Below, piece after piece: positions 33,801 to 41,570 of a stretch of 64,000 nucleotides of DNA. How positions within the stretch are numbered: position 1 is the stretch's first letter; the number at the start of each line of letters is the position of its first letter. The notes beneath the pieces are model-generated. The model was not told the origin of the DNA, did no database searches, and saw nothing but the letters and a program-made list of their open reading frames with translations. A program made the translations under genes and the position numbers. The stretch lies in NCBI GenBank assembly GCA_041676625.1, contig JBAYRN010000003.1:38671-102670 (forward strand), given 5' to 3'. The stretch comes from JAEXNA01 sp041676625. Its GTDB lineage: Bacteria; Vulcanimicrobiota; Xenobia; Xenobiales; JADMJV01.

Positions 33801-33991
33801 TCGTGGAAGGGGACTCCGATATGCTTAGTCAAACCTTAAAGGAGCACGGGGATACGATTTCCAGTGAGACCCTCGCCTTGCAGTTGAGCAACGGCAGCCA
33901 GGTGCCTGACGGAGTGCCCCACAAGGCCGATGTAGAACTGAAGGTTTTGGACCTCCACTTTTCCATCGGATTGAAAAAGGTGGTGACTTAG
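30824..33991 (+). CDS. ileS: isoleucyl-tRNA synthetase
   Basis: This is a class I synthetase of 1055 residues that charges tRNA(Ile) and edits valine. The HIGH-equivalent region lies in GPPTANGRPGVHHVQAR (near 45-62), the zinc/connective region follows, KMSKSRGN is near 605, and a C-terminal tRNA-binding region extends to the end. Its sequence is of the longer IleS2-like kind (for example GFWVDLDNAYMTMSNDFVESVWW), a class that in other bacteria includes mupirocin-resistant enzymes. I see no T-box in the short upstream gap. It is followed directly by the NlpC/P60-like gene. Confidence 0.97.
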   Translation: MFKELDTKQKAPDREMSTLEYWRAQGIFEKTLATRQKAEEWVFYEGPPTANGRPGVHHVQARAYKDLFPRYKTMRGFLVRRKAGWDCHGLPVELEVEKRLGFTEKADIEKYGVEPFNKLCRESVMEYEQAWREMTERIGFWVDLDNAYMTMSNDFVESVWWSLKELWNKGLLYKGYKVVPFCAKDGTPLSSHEVSQGYRNVVDPSIFVRFPVTNPEAYDLPPEASLLVWTTTPWTLPGNVAAAVSPSLHYVLVDSEQGPVVICESLVEKVLGEGSKPTGDWKKSGKELVGLTYQAPFPLIPLERPGHRVVTGSFVSAEDGTGIVHLAPAFGADDMDMAREHDLPVILPVGSDGKFTSQIEFLSGAWFKDADKMVVRDLKERKLLLKKLDYEHSYPHCWRCRNPLMYFATESWFIKNTSVKERLIEKNETLDWHPDHIKHGRYGDWLNNLVDWALSRNRYWGTPLPVWECSCGHRDCLGSFQELAERSSIPLDPTSADFDPHRPYVDEIILECGECGGEMRRVPEVIDCWYDSGSMPFAQLHYPFENKQAFEKGFPADFICEGLDQTRGWFNSLHQLGVMLFDSVAYKSVICHGLVLDANGEKMSKSRGNVVDPWSVLNSEGADALRWYLYVSAPPELSRRFSVELVNESARRFLGTILNTYNFFVLNANAAKPDLSKAAPARDRDPLDRWVLARLNQLILEVGEDLDGFELTPAARKLDAFVDDLSNWFVRRSRRRFWSEEVDAFQSLWECLEVLSKLLAPFVPFIAETLYQGLHPGGAPCPSVHLEDWPQADPELIDQALLQSTEVLQKVVSLGRAARSESGHRTRQPLPEVLVRVQSLEQQKSLQAMAEQLSEELNVKSVRFLGVEEEFLDFELKPNLPVVGRKYGKLVPALKEALKSADGKAAAAAAAEGRTFGVEVQGQTLELGPDELLIEARSPEGYAAAEDSGYLVALSTELTPELEREGLARDLVRHVQELRKSSGLEITDRIHLFVEGDSDMLSQTLKEHGDTISSETLALQLSNGSQVPDGVPHKADVELKVLDLHFSIGLKKVVT

Positions 33992-34540
33992 ATGTCTCAA
34001 GAGTCCAGCCTGGAAATGGATATCTCTGAGATGGGGATCGATCCCAGGGAGATGGAGGAAACGGGAGAGTTGGAATACGTGGTGACACCGCATCCTCAAC
34101 TCCTTCGCCAGACGTTGGTGGTCCGGGCCAAATCTTGGGTCGGCCATCGATTTAGAGGCGATGAGAAAGAGCAGTGCGCCAACTTTATCCGGCAGCTTCT
34201 CAAGGAATCGGGTTTACGGGTCCCCCCGGCTGAGCGGCCCTTCGACTACCATCTGACCGGCAAGCTGGAGCAAGGACCATCCTATGCCAACAGCTTTTTC
34301 TCCGCCGAGAACGGTGCTCTGATGGGGTTTAGCGACCTGATGCCGGGGGATCTGGTGGCCTTTCGAGATACCTACAAAGGGGATTTCCCAGAAGGCTGTA
34401 TCACCCACGTGGGAGTCTGGGTTTCGGAAGGCTCCATGGTGGATCGCGCCACCGCTGGAGAGCCGGTGCGAGAACTGGTCTTGAATAAGTGGTGGAAGAC
34501 TCGTTTCGTAGTGGGTTTACGACCGAGACAGCTTTGTTAG
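33992..34540 (+). CDS. NlpC/P60-like cysteine peptidase domain protein
   Basis: This 182-residue protein has an NlpC/P60-type core: a Cys in EQCANFIRQLLKESG near residue 62, DLMPGDLVAFRDTY near 113, and the His in ITHVGVWV near 138. There is no signal peptide, so it may be cytoplasmic or exported by another route; P60 proteins usually cleave cell-wall peptides. An acidic Met-rich N-terminal tail of 30 residues is unusual. Its ATG follows the ileS stop with no gap (TAGATG) and a GGTGGTG-type site lies upstream. The kinase gene starts six bases after its stop. Confidence 0.7.
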   Translation: MSQESSLEMDISEMGIDPREMEETGELEYVVTPHPQLLRQTLVVRAKSWVGHRFRGDEKEQCANFIRQLLKESGLRVPPAERPFDYHLTGKLEQGPSYANSFFSAENGALMGFSDLMPGDLVAFRDTYKGDFPEGCITHVGVWVSEGSMVDRATAGEPVRELVLNKWWKTRFVVGLRPRQLC

Positions 34541-34546
34541 GAAGGC

Positions 34547-36004
34547 GTGGAAGATAGCGGATATACCCTGTATTGCGTGACCGGTCCCCGCTCCGGGGCC
34601 GTGGTCGATCTTCCTACCCAGGGCCTGGGGATCGGTCGGAGCCACAAAGGGTCGTCGGCGATGTGGCTGCACGTACCGGATCAGGAACTCTCTCCCCATC
34701 ACGCCGATCTAGAATGGTTGGAAGAGAAGAAGGTTTTTAAGTTCCGCCACCGCGATAAATCCAATCTTTCGCGCATCAACCGCCAACTCATCTCTGGCGA
34801 GATTGAGCTTCCCCCCACGACCCATCTGGGTCTTGGAGCGTCGCAGTTCATTCTGCACAAACGCCGGCGCGCAACCAAACCCCAGTCTGAAAAACATGAG
34901 CGTGATCGTGATTACGGTGTGCAACTGTTGCCCGGGGGCTATCGAGAAAGCCTGGACAAAGCCAAAGAGAATCAGGTAGGCCTGAACATCGATCTGGTTT
35001 GGGAGCCCCGCTGGGGCTGTTTCGTGGCTCGGGCTCGCGGCAAGCAACGGATCAAGATTTTGAGAGGGAAAGAGCAGGCCGAGGGGTTTCCTTTTCTAAA
35101 GCCAGTCGCGCTGGAGGTAGGAGATGTCCTACTCGCCGATTTTTGCCGTTACGAATTCGTCCAACTTGCGCAGAGCCGGTCGACCCAGGGGCAGCGAAGA
35201 TTCAGGAACCCCAAAGGACTGATCCCGGGCTATCTGAGACTGGAGAAGCTGGGCCAGGGGATGTCGTCCGAGGTTTATCTGATGCTTGACCCGGATGGGC
35301 GGAAAGTGGCGGTGAAGTTCTTACTCCCCCATCTACAACACGATGAAGAGGCTAGAGAAAGTTTCGAGCGCGAGGGGCAGGCGGCACTCTCTTTTCGCCA
35401 CGAGTGCCTGCTGGATGTCTTGCACGTGGGCACCAACGATGCTCAGGAGAAGTACATGATTTCAGATTACATGAGCGAGGGGTCGCTGCGACGAACCCTG
35501 GAGAAGGAAAGAGTGCTTCCTTATCCCGAGGTCGAGGATATCTGCCTGGACGTGGCCAGCGGCCTGGCCTACCTCCATCACCGTAAGGTGGTTCACCGGG
35601 ACGTGAAGCCGGCCAATATCTTTCGCAACGGCCGGCGCTGCGTGTTGGGCGATTTTGGGATCGTGAGGGGGCTGAGTGTCGGCACCGATGAGTCCTCGGG
35701 TTTTACGGTTGGGACGCCTCGATACATGGCTCCCGAGCATTTTCGAGGTCGCACCGAACCTCGCTCGGACCAGTATGCCCTGGGAGTGGTGCTTTTCGAA
35801 TGCCTCACCGGGCGGCCCCTGCTGGAGTCGGATGATCCCATGAAATTGGCCCACCTGAGCCCGCAAGAGCGACAGCAACCGCTAACCTGTTTACCTGGCG
35901 ACCTGCCCGAAGTTGCGCGTGGGGCCCTCGAGAAAATGCTCCGAGCGGACCCGGAACAACGATTCCCGGATATTCTTTCGGCGGCCCGCGAGTTTGCGAG
36001 TTGA
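34547..36004 (+). CDS. FHA-domain Ser/Thr protein kinase
   Basis: This 485-residue protein starts with a probable forkhead-associated domain (about residues 20-105; GIGRSHKG near 29, PHHADLEW near 53), which binds phospho-Thr. A linker is followed by a Hanks-type kinase domain (about 225-480): the nucleotide loop KLGQGMSSEVYLM, catalytic Lys in VAVKFLL, HRDVKPANIF, DFGI and APEHF are all present. There is no transmembrane segment, so it is a soluble signalling kinase. Neighbouring P60-like and phosphatidyltransferase genes suggest it may regulate envelope synthesis; this is inference from context. It starts with GTG. Confidence 0.9.
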   Translation: MEDSGYTLYCVTGPRSGAVVDLPTQGLGIGRSHKGSSAMWLHVPDQELSPHHADLEWLEEKKVFKFRHRDKSNLSRINRQLISGEIELPPTTHLGLGASQFILHKRRRATKPQSEKHERDRDYGVQLLPGGYRESLDKAKENQVGLNIDLVWEPRWGCFVARARGKQRIKILRGKEQAEGFPFLKPVALEVGDVLLADFCRYEFVQLAQSRSTQGQRRFRNPKGLIPGYLRLEKLGQGMSSEVYLMLDPDGRKVAVKFLLPHLQHDEEARESFEREGQAALSFRHECLLDVLHVGTNDAQEKYMISDYMSEGSLRRTLEKERVLPYPEVEDICLDVASGLAYLHHRKVVHRDVKPANIFRNGRRCVLGDFGIVRGLSVGTDESSGFTVGTPRYMAPEHFRGRTEPRSDQYALGVVLFECLTGRPLLESDDPMKLAHLSPQERQQPLTCLPGDLPEVARGALEKMLRADPEQRFPDILSAAREFAS

Positions 36005-36007
36005 CCC

Positions 36008-36601
36008 ATGCTTGGACACCTCAGACCGTATGTGAAATGGCTTAAGAATCTTCTGGCCTGGCCTTATCTCTGGCTGGGAATGACGCCCACCCAGGTGGGG
36101 GCTTTCGGGGTGGTAGGCTCGATTTTGGCTGCACTGCTCTTCCGGTACGGATTTCAAGAAGTCGCTTTCTGGGTCGCCCTGGTCGCAGTGCTCACCGACA
36201 TGGCAGACGGTGAGGTGGCCCGGCGCACCGGAGCGGTGACGCCCCTGGGCAACTACCTGGACGCCCTGGGAGACCGGCTACGTGAGTGCATTTTGCTGAT
36301 AGGACTCCTGCCGGTTCATCCGGATCTTGTTGGTCTTGCGATCCTGGGCACGTGCCTGACTTCCTTTGCCAAGGCCCGTTGCTCGTTGGTGGTGATCATG
36401 GACAACAGCGACTGGAAGGGACTGGGAGATCACGCCGACAGGGCGGTGCTCATCTTGCTCTGTTATCGATTCGCGCCGTCGTTGTGGCCGATCGCGATAC
36501 TGGCCGTGGTGACCTGGTACTGCTTTGGGGTCCGCGCCAGAGCAGCGGTGAGGAAAATCGACCGGGCCGGACCGGATCAGTTGCTGCCTTACCTCAAGTG
36601 A
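36008..36601 (+). CDS. CDP-alcohol phosphatidyltransferase family protein
   Basis: This 197-residue membrane enzyme carries the family signature D-x2-D-G-x2-A-R-x8-G-x3-D-x3-D, read as DMADGEVARRTGAVTPLGNYLDALGDR near residues 65-90. Such enzymes transfer a phosphatidyl group from CDP-diacylglycerol to an alcohol such as glycerol 3-phosphate or inositol phosphate, or form related lipids; the alcohol is not determined. About four to five hydrophobic helices are visible. It follows the kinase by three bases and overlaps the convergent nadE by eight bases. Confidence 0.9.
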   Translation: MLGHLRPYVKWLKNLLAWPYLWLGMTPTQVGAFGVVGSILAALLFRYGFQEVAFWVALVAVLTDMADGEVARRTGAVTPLGNYLDALGDRLRECILLIGLLPVHPDLVGLAILGTCLTSFAKARCSLVVIMDNSDWKGLGDHADRAVLILLCYRFAPSLWPIAILAVVTWYCFGVRARAAVRKIDRAGPDQLLPYLK

Positions 36602-38573
36602 GGGCTTGTGCCCTGAGTTCCTTCAATTCCAATTCGTAACCGCCACTCAGAATGGGAAACCGACACCAGCTCTTGGGGTCCAGGTTCTGGTCGTCGAGGT
36701 GGAAGGAGGGGGCGTATCTTTCCCGTTTCCATTGGTTGCGGGCAAAGAGTCGGAAAAACCGCTCTACCCAGGCCAACCGCTCTTCGGCGCTGCTTTCTGG
36801 GAAATGAGTTCCCAGGCGAGCGAAGATTCCGGCGGGTCCCACTTTGTCTCGGATCGCCAAACGCTCAATGCGATCCAGGACCGCATACGGCATAAGATCG
36901 TCTTCGTCGGTCTGGGAGGCTTCCCGGGGCCTCAACTCGGCCGTGGGTGCCTGCACGTTGACCGCTCCCAGGGCGGGGAGAGGTTGATAACCGGTCGGTC
37001 CGGTGCTCTCCATCCAGCTCAGCCAGTGCCGCAAAAACGCCTTGTCTATTCCAGCGATGGGGGCCAGACCCCCGGAGGTGTCTCCATCCATAGTGGCATA
37101 CCCCACGGCCGCTTCCGAACGGTTGGAGGTGGAGAGCAGGAGGGAGCCCAGCACGTTGGCCAGCATCCAGGGGCCGGGGGAGCGCACCCGGGCCTGGATA
37201 TTTTGCAGGGCGATGTCGTCTCGTTCCCAGGTCAAGCCGCGCCCCAGGGCCGCTTCGGTGCGCTCCCGGTATCCCGCCACCAGGTCATCCACGTCGAACT
37301 CCACGTGCCGGGCTCCGATGGCCGAAGCGATGGCAGCGGCCGCTTTGCGGGTGACTTCGCCGCTGTTGCGAGTGGCTTGATATACGGTGGTGAGGAGAGC
37401 TTCCGGGGAGCCGTTGAACGTGGGCCAGTAGTCCAACCGAGCCTTCTGTTGGGCCTCGGAAAGCTCCCTTTTGAAACGTTCGCCCATGAGGTGGATGAGT
37501 ACCGCGCAGGCGGCCGAATCGGCGCCCCCCGAGAGCGACAGCACAAACCCTCGGGAGCGACTTTTTCTCATGTAGTCGAAGAGACCCAGAGAAACCGCGC
37601 GGCTGAACTCTTCCTCTTTGTGGTCAGGACCGCAATCCCACTGGCAAAGAGGGGCCGGAGCCAGTGTGGGCACGGGATGATGGCGGAACTCGAAGGCCAC
37701 CTCGACTGAAGCTCCGGGTTCCTCGAACCTGGGCTGAAAGCTGGTGGTGCGGGCTCTTGTGACCTGGTTTCGAGCGATATCGACCACCGCGCTGGTCAGA
37801 TTCCACTCGTCCAGGGTGAGCCTTTTCCCCCGAGTCACGATCTCGCCCCCTGAGGCGATCAGAGCACCTCCGTCGTAGATCGCCCGTCCGGCTTCATTTC
37901 CGTTGAGATTGGCGTACACGTAGGCCAGGGAAAAAGCCCGGGAGCCTTCCACCACAAAACGCTCCCGGATCCTCTGTTTGCCGAAGGCGAAGTGACTGGC
38001 GCTGGGGTTCAAGAGCAGATCGACGGCCAGACCCGCCAGGCGGCCCCCGGGGCGATCCGCCACCCAGGCGTCTTCACAGATCTCAAACCCCAGTCTCAGA
38101 GGCTGCTCCTGGTGGATGAAGTCAAAGACCAGATCGCCCAGGGGAAGAGGGCCGCAGGGGGAGGGCCAGGTCACCTGGACTCCGGCGGGCCAGGATTTGA
38201 ACCAGCGGGGTTCGTAGTGGATCCCATCCCCGGCCAGGTGTTGCTTGGCCACCAGCCCGACCGGCCGGCCGTCCACCACCAGCACCACCGCGTTGTACAC
38301 AGCACCCCCGTGCCAGACCGGCAATCCGAAATTCGCTATCAGTCCCCTGGTCTTCGGGAGCAACTTTTCCAGTACGCGCCAGGCCATGGTGGCCGTGGCG
38401 GGGGAGTGAAACGCATCTTCACAGCCGTAGCCGCAGAGGCACAACTCCGGACAGCAGACGACGTCCACGGCCTCTCGGTGGGCCTGCTCGAGCACCCCTT
38501 CCAGCCGACGGAGGTTCCCCTCCCAGTCCAGGGGAGTCTGGTTTAGCACGGCCGCGGCCACTTTCAGATTCAT
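36594..38573 (-). CDS. nadE: glutamine-dependent NAD+ synthetase
   Basis: The 659-residue protein joins an N-terminal nitrilase-type glutaminase (NLKVAAAVLNQTPLDW, CCPELCLCGYGCED with the Glu, LVAKQHLAGDG with Lys, GFEICEDAW with the nucleophile Cys) to a C-terminal ATP pyrophosphatase with SLSGGADSAA. It amidates nicotinic acid adenine dinucleotide to NAD+ using glutamine. The ATG at 38573 fits the nitrilase fold start; the open frame extends further to 38660 but would overlap the divergent 38652 gene. Confidence 0.95.
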   Translation of the reverse strand: MNLKVAAAVLNQTPLDWEGNLRRLEGVLEQAHREAVDVVCCPELCLCGYGCEDAFHSPATATMAWRVLEKLLPKTRGLIANFGLPVWHGGAVYNAVVLVVDGRPVGLVAKQHLAGDGIHYEPRWFKSWPAGVQVTWPSPCGPLPLGDLVFDFIHQEQPLRLGFEICEDAWVADRPGGRLAGLAVDLLLNPSASHFAFGKQRIRERFVVEGSRAFSLAYVYANLNGNEAGRAIYDGGALIASGGEIVTRGKRLTLDEWNLTSAVVDIARNQVTRARTTSFQPRFEEPGASVEVAFEFRHHPVPTLAPAPLCQWDCGPDHKEEEFSRAVSLGLFDYMRKSRSRGFVLSLSGGADSAACAVLIHLMGERFKRELSEAQQKARLDYWPTFNGSPEALLTTVYQATRNSGEVTRKAAAAIASAIGARHVEFDVDDLVAGYRERTEAALGRGLTWERDDIALQNIQARVRSPGPWMLANVLGSLLLSTSNRSEAAVGYATMDGDTSGGLAPIAGIDKAFLRHWLSWMESTGPTGYQPLPALGAVNVQAPTAELRPREASQTDEDDLMPYAVLDRIERLAIRDKVGPAGIFARLGTHFPESSAEERLAWVERFFRLFARNQWKRERYAPSFHLDDQNLDPKSWCRFPILSGGYELELKELRAQALT

Positions 38574-38651
38574 GCTCTTCCATTCAAAAACGGACCCGAG
38601 GAACCTGCGACCGGCAGGCGCTCTCGCCGGAGTCTCGTAAGCCTGCATACC

Positions 38652-39110
38652 ATGACGCACCTATTATCCGTTTTATCTCTAGTGCTCGCCCTCACGCTCT
38701 CGGGAGTTTGCCAGGAGCGGGACGCTATGCTGCAGTTTCAGCTAAGCGATCAACTCAAGCAGAGTGCCACTCGTTGGAACAATGGCGATCTGGAGGGGTT
38801 TCTGCAAGATTACCATCAGAGTCCGGACATGACGTTCACGTCCGGAGGCCGGATCCTCAAGGGCTTCGAGGCCCTGGAGCAGCGCTACCGCAAGAGTTAC
38901 GGCGATCAGCCCGGGTCGATGGGTAATCTCACCTTTTCTGATTTCGAAGCCTGGCGACTGGGCCCTGATCAAGCCCTGGTTCTGGGGAGGTGGACCTTGA
39001 AGCGGGAGCAAGCAGGGGGCACCACCGACGAGGGGGTCTTTTCTCTGGTCATGCTCAAGGTTGGTGACCGTTGGAAGATATTCCACGACCACACCAGCGC
39101 CAGTAAATAA
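38652..39110 (+). CDS. secreted SnoaL/DUF4440-like (NTF2-fold) protein
   Basis: This 152-residue protein has an N-terminal hydrophobic segment (THLLSVLSLVLALTLSGVCQE) that looks like a signal peptide; the Cys is not in an ideal lipobox, as Val precedes it. The rest matches the small cone-shaped NTF2-like fold of DUF4440/SnoaL proteins (RWNNGDLEGFLQDYHQSPDMTFTSGG, then WKIFHDHTS at the end). These proteins often bind small ligands, but the function is not known. It is divergent from nadE. Confidence 0.75.
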   Translation: MTHLLSVLSLVLALTLSGVCQERDAMLQFQLSDQLKQSATRWNNGDLEGFLQDYHQSPDMTFTSGGRILKGFEALEQRYRKSYGDQPGSMGNLTFSDFEAWRLGPDQALVLGRWTLKREQAGGTTDEGVFSLVMLKVGDRWKIFHDHTSASK

Positions 39111-39256
39111 GGCTTAAGTACCCGCTTTAACATGATGTTCATAAAAACCGCCTCTCGGTTTGTCACAATATGGGCGGAAAGATAGATGTTCTAGCACACG
39201 GGGCGGGGAATGCTGTTTGTTCGTAGTTAGGACTCGTTAGGAGACATAAATACATT

Positions 39257-39751
39257 ATGTATAAAGTTAATAGCAAGGTGATGCATGCTCTGCACGGCCT
39301 TGGCTCTATCGAGAGTATTGAAGAGAAAGAAATTCTGGGAAGCGTGTCTACGTTCGCCGTGGTAGCTTTCGAAAAGATGCAAGTTATGGTTAACTTGCAG
39401 AGCCGAAATAGCTCGATCCGTTTACCGATTTCCGCTGAAGAGGTGGAAGGCGTGATGGATCACTTGAGAGACTGCCAGCCGGAATTGCCCAACAATCACA
39501 ACCAACGTCACAAGATGATTCTTGAGCTCATCAAAGCTGGTGATGTCGAGAAGACCTGCTTGGTCGTCAAAGGTCTTACCCTTCTCTCCCAAAAGCGTGA
39601 CCTGGCAGCCCGTGATGCCAAAGCCTTAGAGCAAAGCATGCGCCTTTTGTCGGAAGAACTGGGTAACGCGGTAGGTTCGGAGCCCGAAGCACTGCACGAG
39701 ACACTCACTCAAACTTGCCTTGAGAACGAAAAAGAACTCGTCACTGCCTAA
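39257..39751 (+). CDS. CarD-like RNA polymerase-binding regulator (paralog 2)
   Basis: This 164-residue protein has the same layout as the one at 9927-10424: an N-terminal beta-rich RNA polymerase-interaction domain (MHALHGLGSIESIEEKEILGS) and a helical second half (LELIKAGDVEKTCLVVKGLTLLSQKRDLAARDAKALE). The two share position-by-position motifs (H-x-L-x-G-L-G and EKKE/EKEILG), so they are paralogs. It probably modulates initiation at promoters; the target is unknown. The start is ATG with AGGAG 13 bases upstream. Confidence 0.82.
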   Translation: MYKVNSKVMHALHGLGSIESIEEKEILGSVSTFAVVAFEKMQVMVNLQSRNSSIRLPISAEEVEGVMDHLRDCQPELPNNHNQRHKMILELIKAGDVEKTCLVVKGLTLLSQKRDLAARDAKALEQSMRLLSEELGNAVGSEPEALHETLTQTCLENEKELVTA

Positions 39752-39788
39752 GAGCAGCTTCACGACAGTATAGATACCCCCCCCGAAA

Positions 39789-39817
39789 GACCAGAAGGCA
39801 CTCGTTGCCTCCTGGTC
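39789..39817. terminator. inverted-repeat hairpin between convergent genes
   Basis: GACCAGAAGGCA at 39789-39800 pairs with TGCCTCCTGGTC at 39806-39817 (one mismatch) around CTCGT, between the CarD-like gene and the convergent tryptophan dioxygenase gene. Only short T-runs flank it, so it is a probable but not ideal terminator. Confidence 0.55.
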
Positions 39818-39824
39818 TTCCTCG

Positions 39825-40682
39825 TTACCAGACGTTGGCTTCCTTTTTGAGATAGGTTCGAACGTCCCACAAGAACGGAAAACACCGTCGACCCGTGGTC
39901 GACCGCAGGTAGCCCACTCCACTCGAACCGCCCGTTCCTTTCTTAAATCCGATACTTCTCTCCACAACACGGACGTGGTGTTCTCGCCACAGGTCGAGCT
40001 GGAGGTCAAACTCCACGAAGGCTTCGCTCAGCAGATAGAGTGGCAGATTGCTATCAGGGTTTTGGTAGATCTCGATGAGACTTGCCATAACCTGATTGTG
40101 GTCGGGGTCTTCGTCGGCCTCCAGTTCCACTTTGGAAGCCCTGGTGACGGTCTCTGGCAGAGCGTAGCCAAGATCCCTGAGCATCTCAAAATAGGCCTCT
40201 CGCAGTGACGGTTCGTCCAGTCGCTTTTGTAGGCGCGCCTGAAGCTCCGGTTGGGCAGCGAAGCTCTTCATGTACTTGGCTTGCTTGAGCCCAGCCAGAA
40301 ACTCAATCTCTCGGAATTGGAGAGACTGAAAGCCGCTGGCGGGATTCAACTTGTCTCGAAACTGGAGAAACTCTGCCGGGGTCATGGTCTCCAGGATGTG
40401 GATCTGCTTGACCAGCAACTCCAGGATGGCGTGAACCCGCTTCATGGTATGAGCAGCCCGCAGGATCTTTCCTTTGCTCATGCTGGTGCGGGTGCACTCC
40501 ATTTCGTGCAGAATGAGCTTGAACCAGAGTTCATACGCCTGGTGGATGATGATGAACAACATCTCATCGTGATGAGGCGGAGATGACTGGCGCTGCTGCA
40601 GGTCGAGCAGTTCAGGGATTTTTAGATATTCGCCGTAGGATAGGCCCGTCTCGGTACGTGGCACGGTTGGTGTGGTTTCCAT
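39825..40682 (-). CDS. kynA: tryptophan 2,3-dioxygenase
   Basis: This 285-residue haem enzyme cleaves the indole ring of L-tryptophan to N-formylkynurenine, the first step of the kynurenine route, and needs oxygen. It has LSYGEYLKIPELLDLQQ near the N-terminus, HHDEMLFIIIHQAYELWFKLILHE near residue 40, and the haem-side WREHHVRVVERSIGFKKGTGGSSGVGYL near 235-262. The ATG at 40682 is chosen because upstream codons of the open frame do not match the family. No other kynurenine gene is nearby. Confidence 0.96.
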   Translation of the reverse strand: METTPTVPRTETGLSYGEYLKIPELLDLQQRQSSPPHHDEMLFIIIHQAYELWFKLILHEMECTRTSMSKGKILRAAHTMKRVHAILELLVKQIHILETMTPAEFLQFRDKLNPASGFQSLQFREIEFLAGLKQAKYMKSFAAQPELQARLQKRLDEPSLREAYFEMLRDLGYALPETVTRASKVELEADEDPDHNQVMASLIEIYQNPDSNLPLYLLSEAFVEFDLQLDLWREHHVRVVERSIGFKKGTGGSSGVGYLRSTTGRRCFPFLWDVRTYLKKEANVW

Positions 40683-40757
40683 GAAATGTTCTTTCCCGAG
40701 TGCTGAAACTAGAAACCCTTCTGGAAAAATGCCTTTGATCTGTGTTATACCCAGTCG

Positions 40758-41570
40758 GTGCCGAAAAAAGAGCGAATAGATAAGCTGCTGGTCGAGCAAG
40801 AACTGGTGGAAAGTCGGGAGCAGGCCCAGAAACTGGTGATGGCGGGTCTGGTGTTTGCCGATGGCCAGAAGATGATCAAGCCCGCCCAACTGGTCAAGGC
40901 CGGGGCAGTGCTGGAAGTTCGTGGCTCCAACTGCCCCTACGTCTCTCGAGGAGGCTTAAAGCTCGAGGCCGCCCTGGACGCTTTCGGAATAGACCTGACC
41001 GGCTTGAACTGTCTGGATCTGGGAGCCAGTACCGGGGGTTTCACCCACGTCATGCTGGAGCGAGGTGCTCGCTGCGTGACCTCGGTGGATGTGGGTAAAG
41101 GACAATTGCACTGGAAGCTTCGCAATGACAACCGGGTGGTCGTCATGGAGAAGACCAATGCCCGGTACTTGAAACCTGAACATTTTTCGGAGCCCTTCGA
41201 TTTTTTGAGCGGCGACTTGAGCTTTATCGGGCTCCACTTGATCCTTCCAGCGGCCTTTGCTTTGGCTCATTCGGCCGCCCAGGCGGTCTTTTTGATAAAA
41301 CCGCAGTTTGAGGCAGGCAGGGAACAAGTAGGAAAAGGTGGAGTTGTAAAGGACCCGGCGGTTCACCGGGAGGTTCTTTTAAGGGTCTTGGGTCAGGATT
41401 ATAGCGAGCAGGGGTTCTATCCCCGGGGACTGATCACAAGCCCTCTTAAAGGACCGGCGGGCAATGTAGAGTACCTGGTCTACTACGCAGATTTGGAGAA
41501 AAGTCAAGGATTTGACCTGGCAGGAAGCGTGGAGAGCGCCCTTTGTCGAATGGAAGAGCTAGTCGGATGA
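40758..41570 (+). CDS. tlyA: TlyA family rRNA 2'-O-methyltransferase / hemolysin-like protein
   Basis: This 270-residue protein has an N-terminal S4-type RNA-binding domain (RIDKLLVEQELVESREQAQKLVMAGLV, then GLKLEAALDAF) and an FtsJ-like methyltransferase (CLDLGASTGGFTHVML near residue 85, KPQFEAGREQVGKGGVV near 180). Mycobacterial TlyA methylates the ribose of 16S and 23S rRNA, which makes ribosomes sensitive to capreomycin; some homologues were first named hemolysins. It starts with GTG and its stop overlaps the next ATG as ATGA, coupling it to the lipid-transport gene. Confidence 0.93.
   Translation: MPKKERIDKLLVEQELVESREQAQKLVMAGLVFADGQKMIKPAQLVKAGAVLEVRGSNCPYVSRGGLKLEAALDAFGIDLTGLNCLDLGASTGGFTHVMLERGARCVTSVDVGKGQLHWKLRNDNRVVVMEKTNARYLKPEHFSEPFDFLSGDLSFIGLHLILPAAFALAHSAAQAVFLIKPQFEAGREQVGKGGVVKDPAVHREVLLRVLGQDYSEQGFYPRGLITSPLKGPAGNVEYLVYYADLEKSQGFDLAGSVESALCRMEELVG

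Noticed and set aside
36606..37709. Long plus-strand frame opposite nadE
   Set aside because: Antisense to a clear NAD synthetase; Gly/Pro/Arg-rich product with no recognisable domain.
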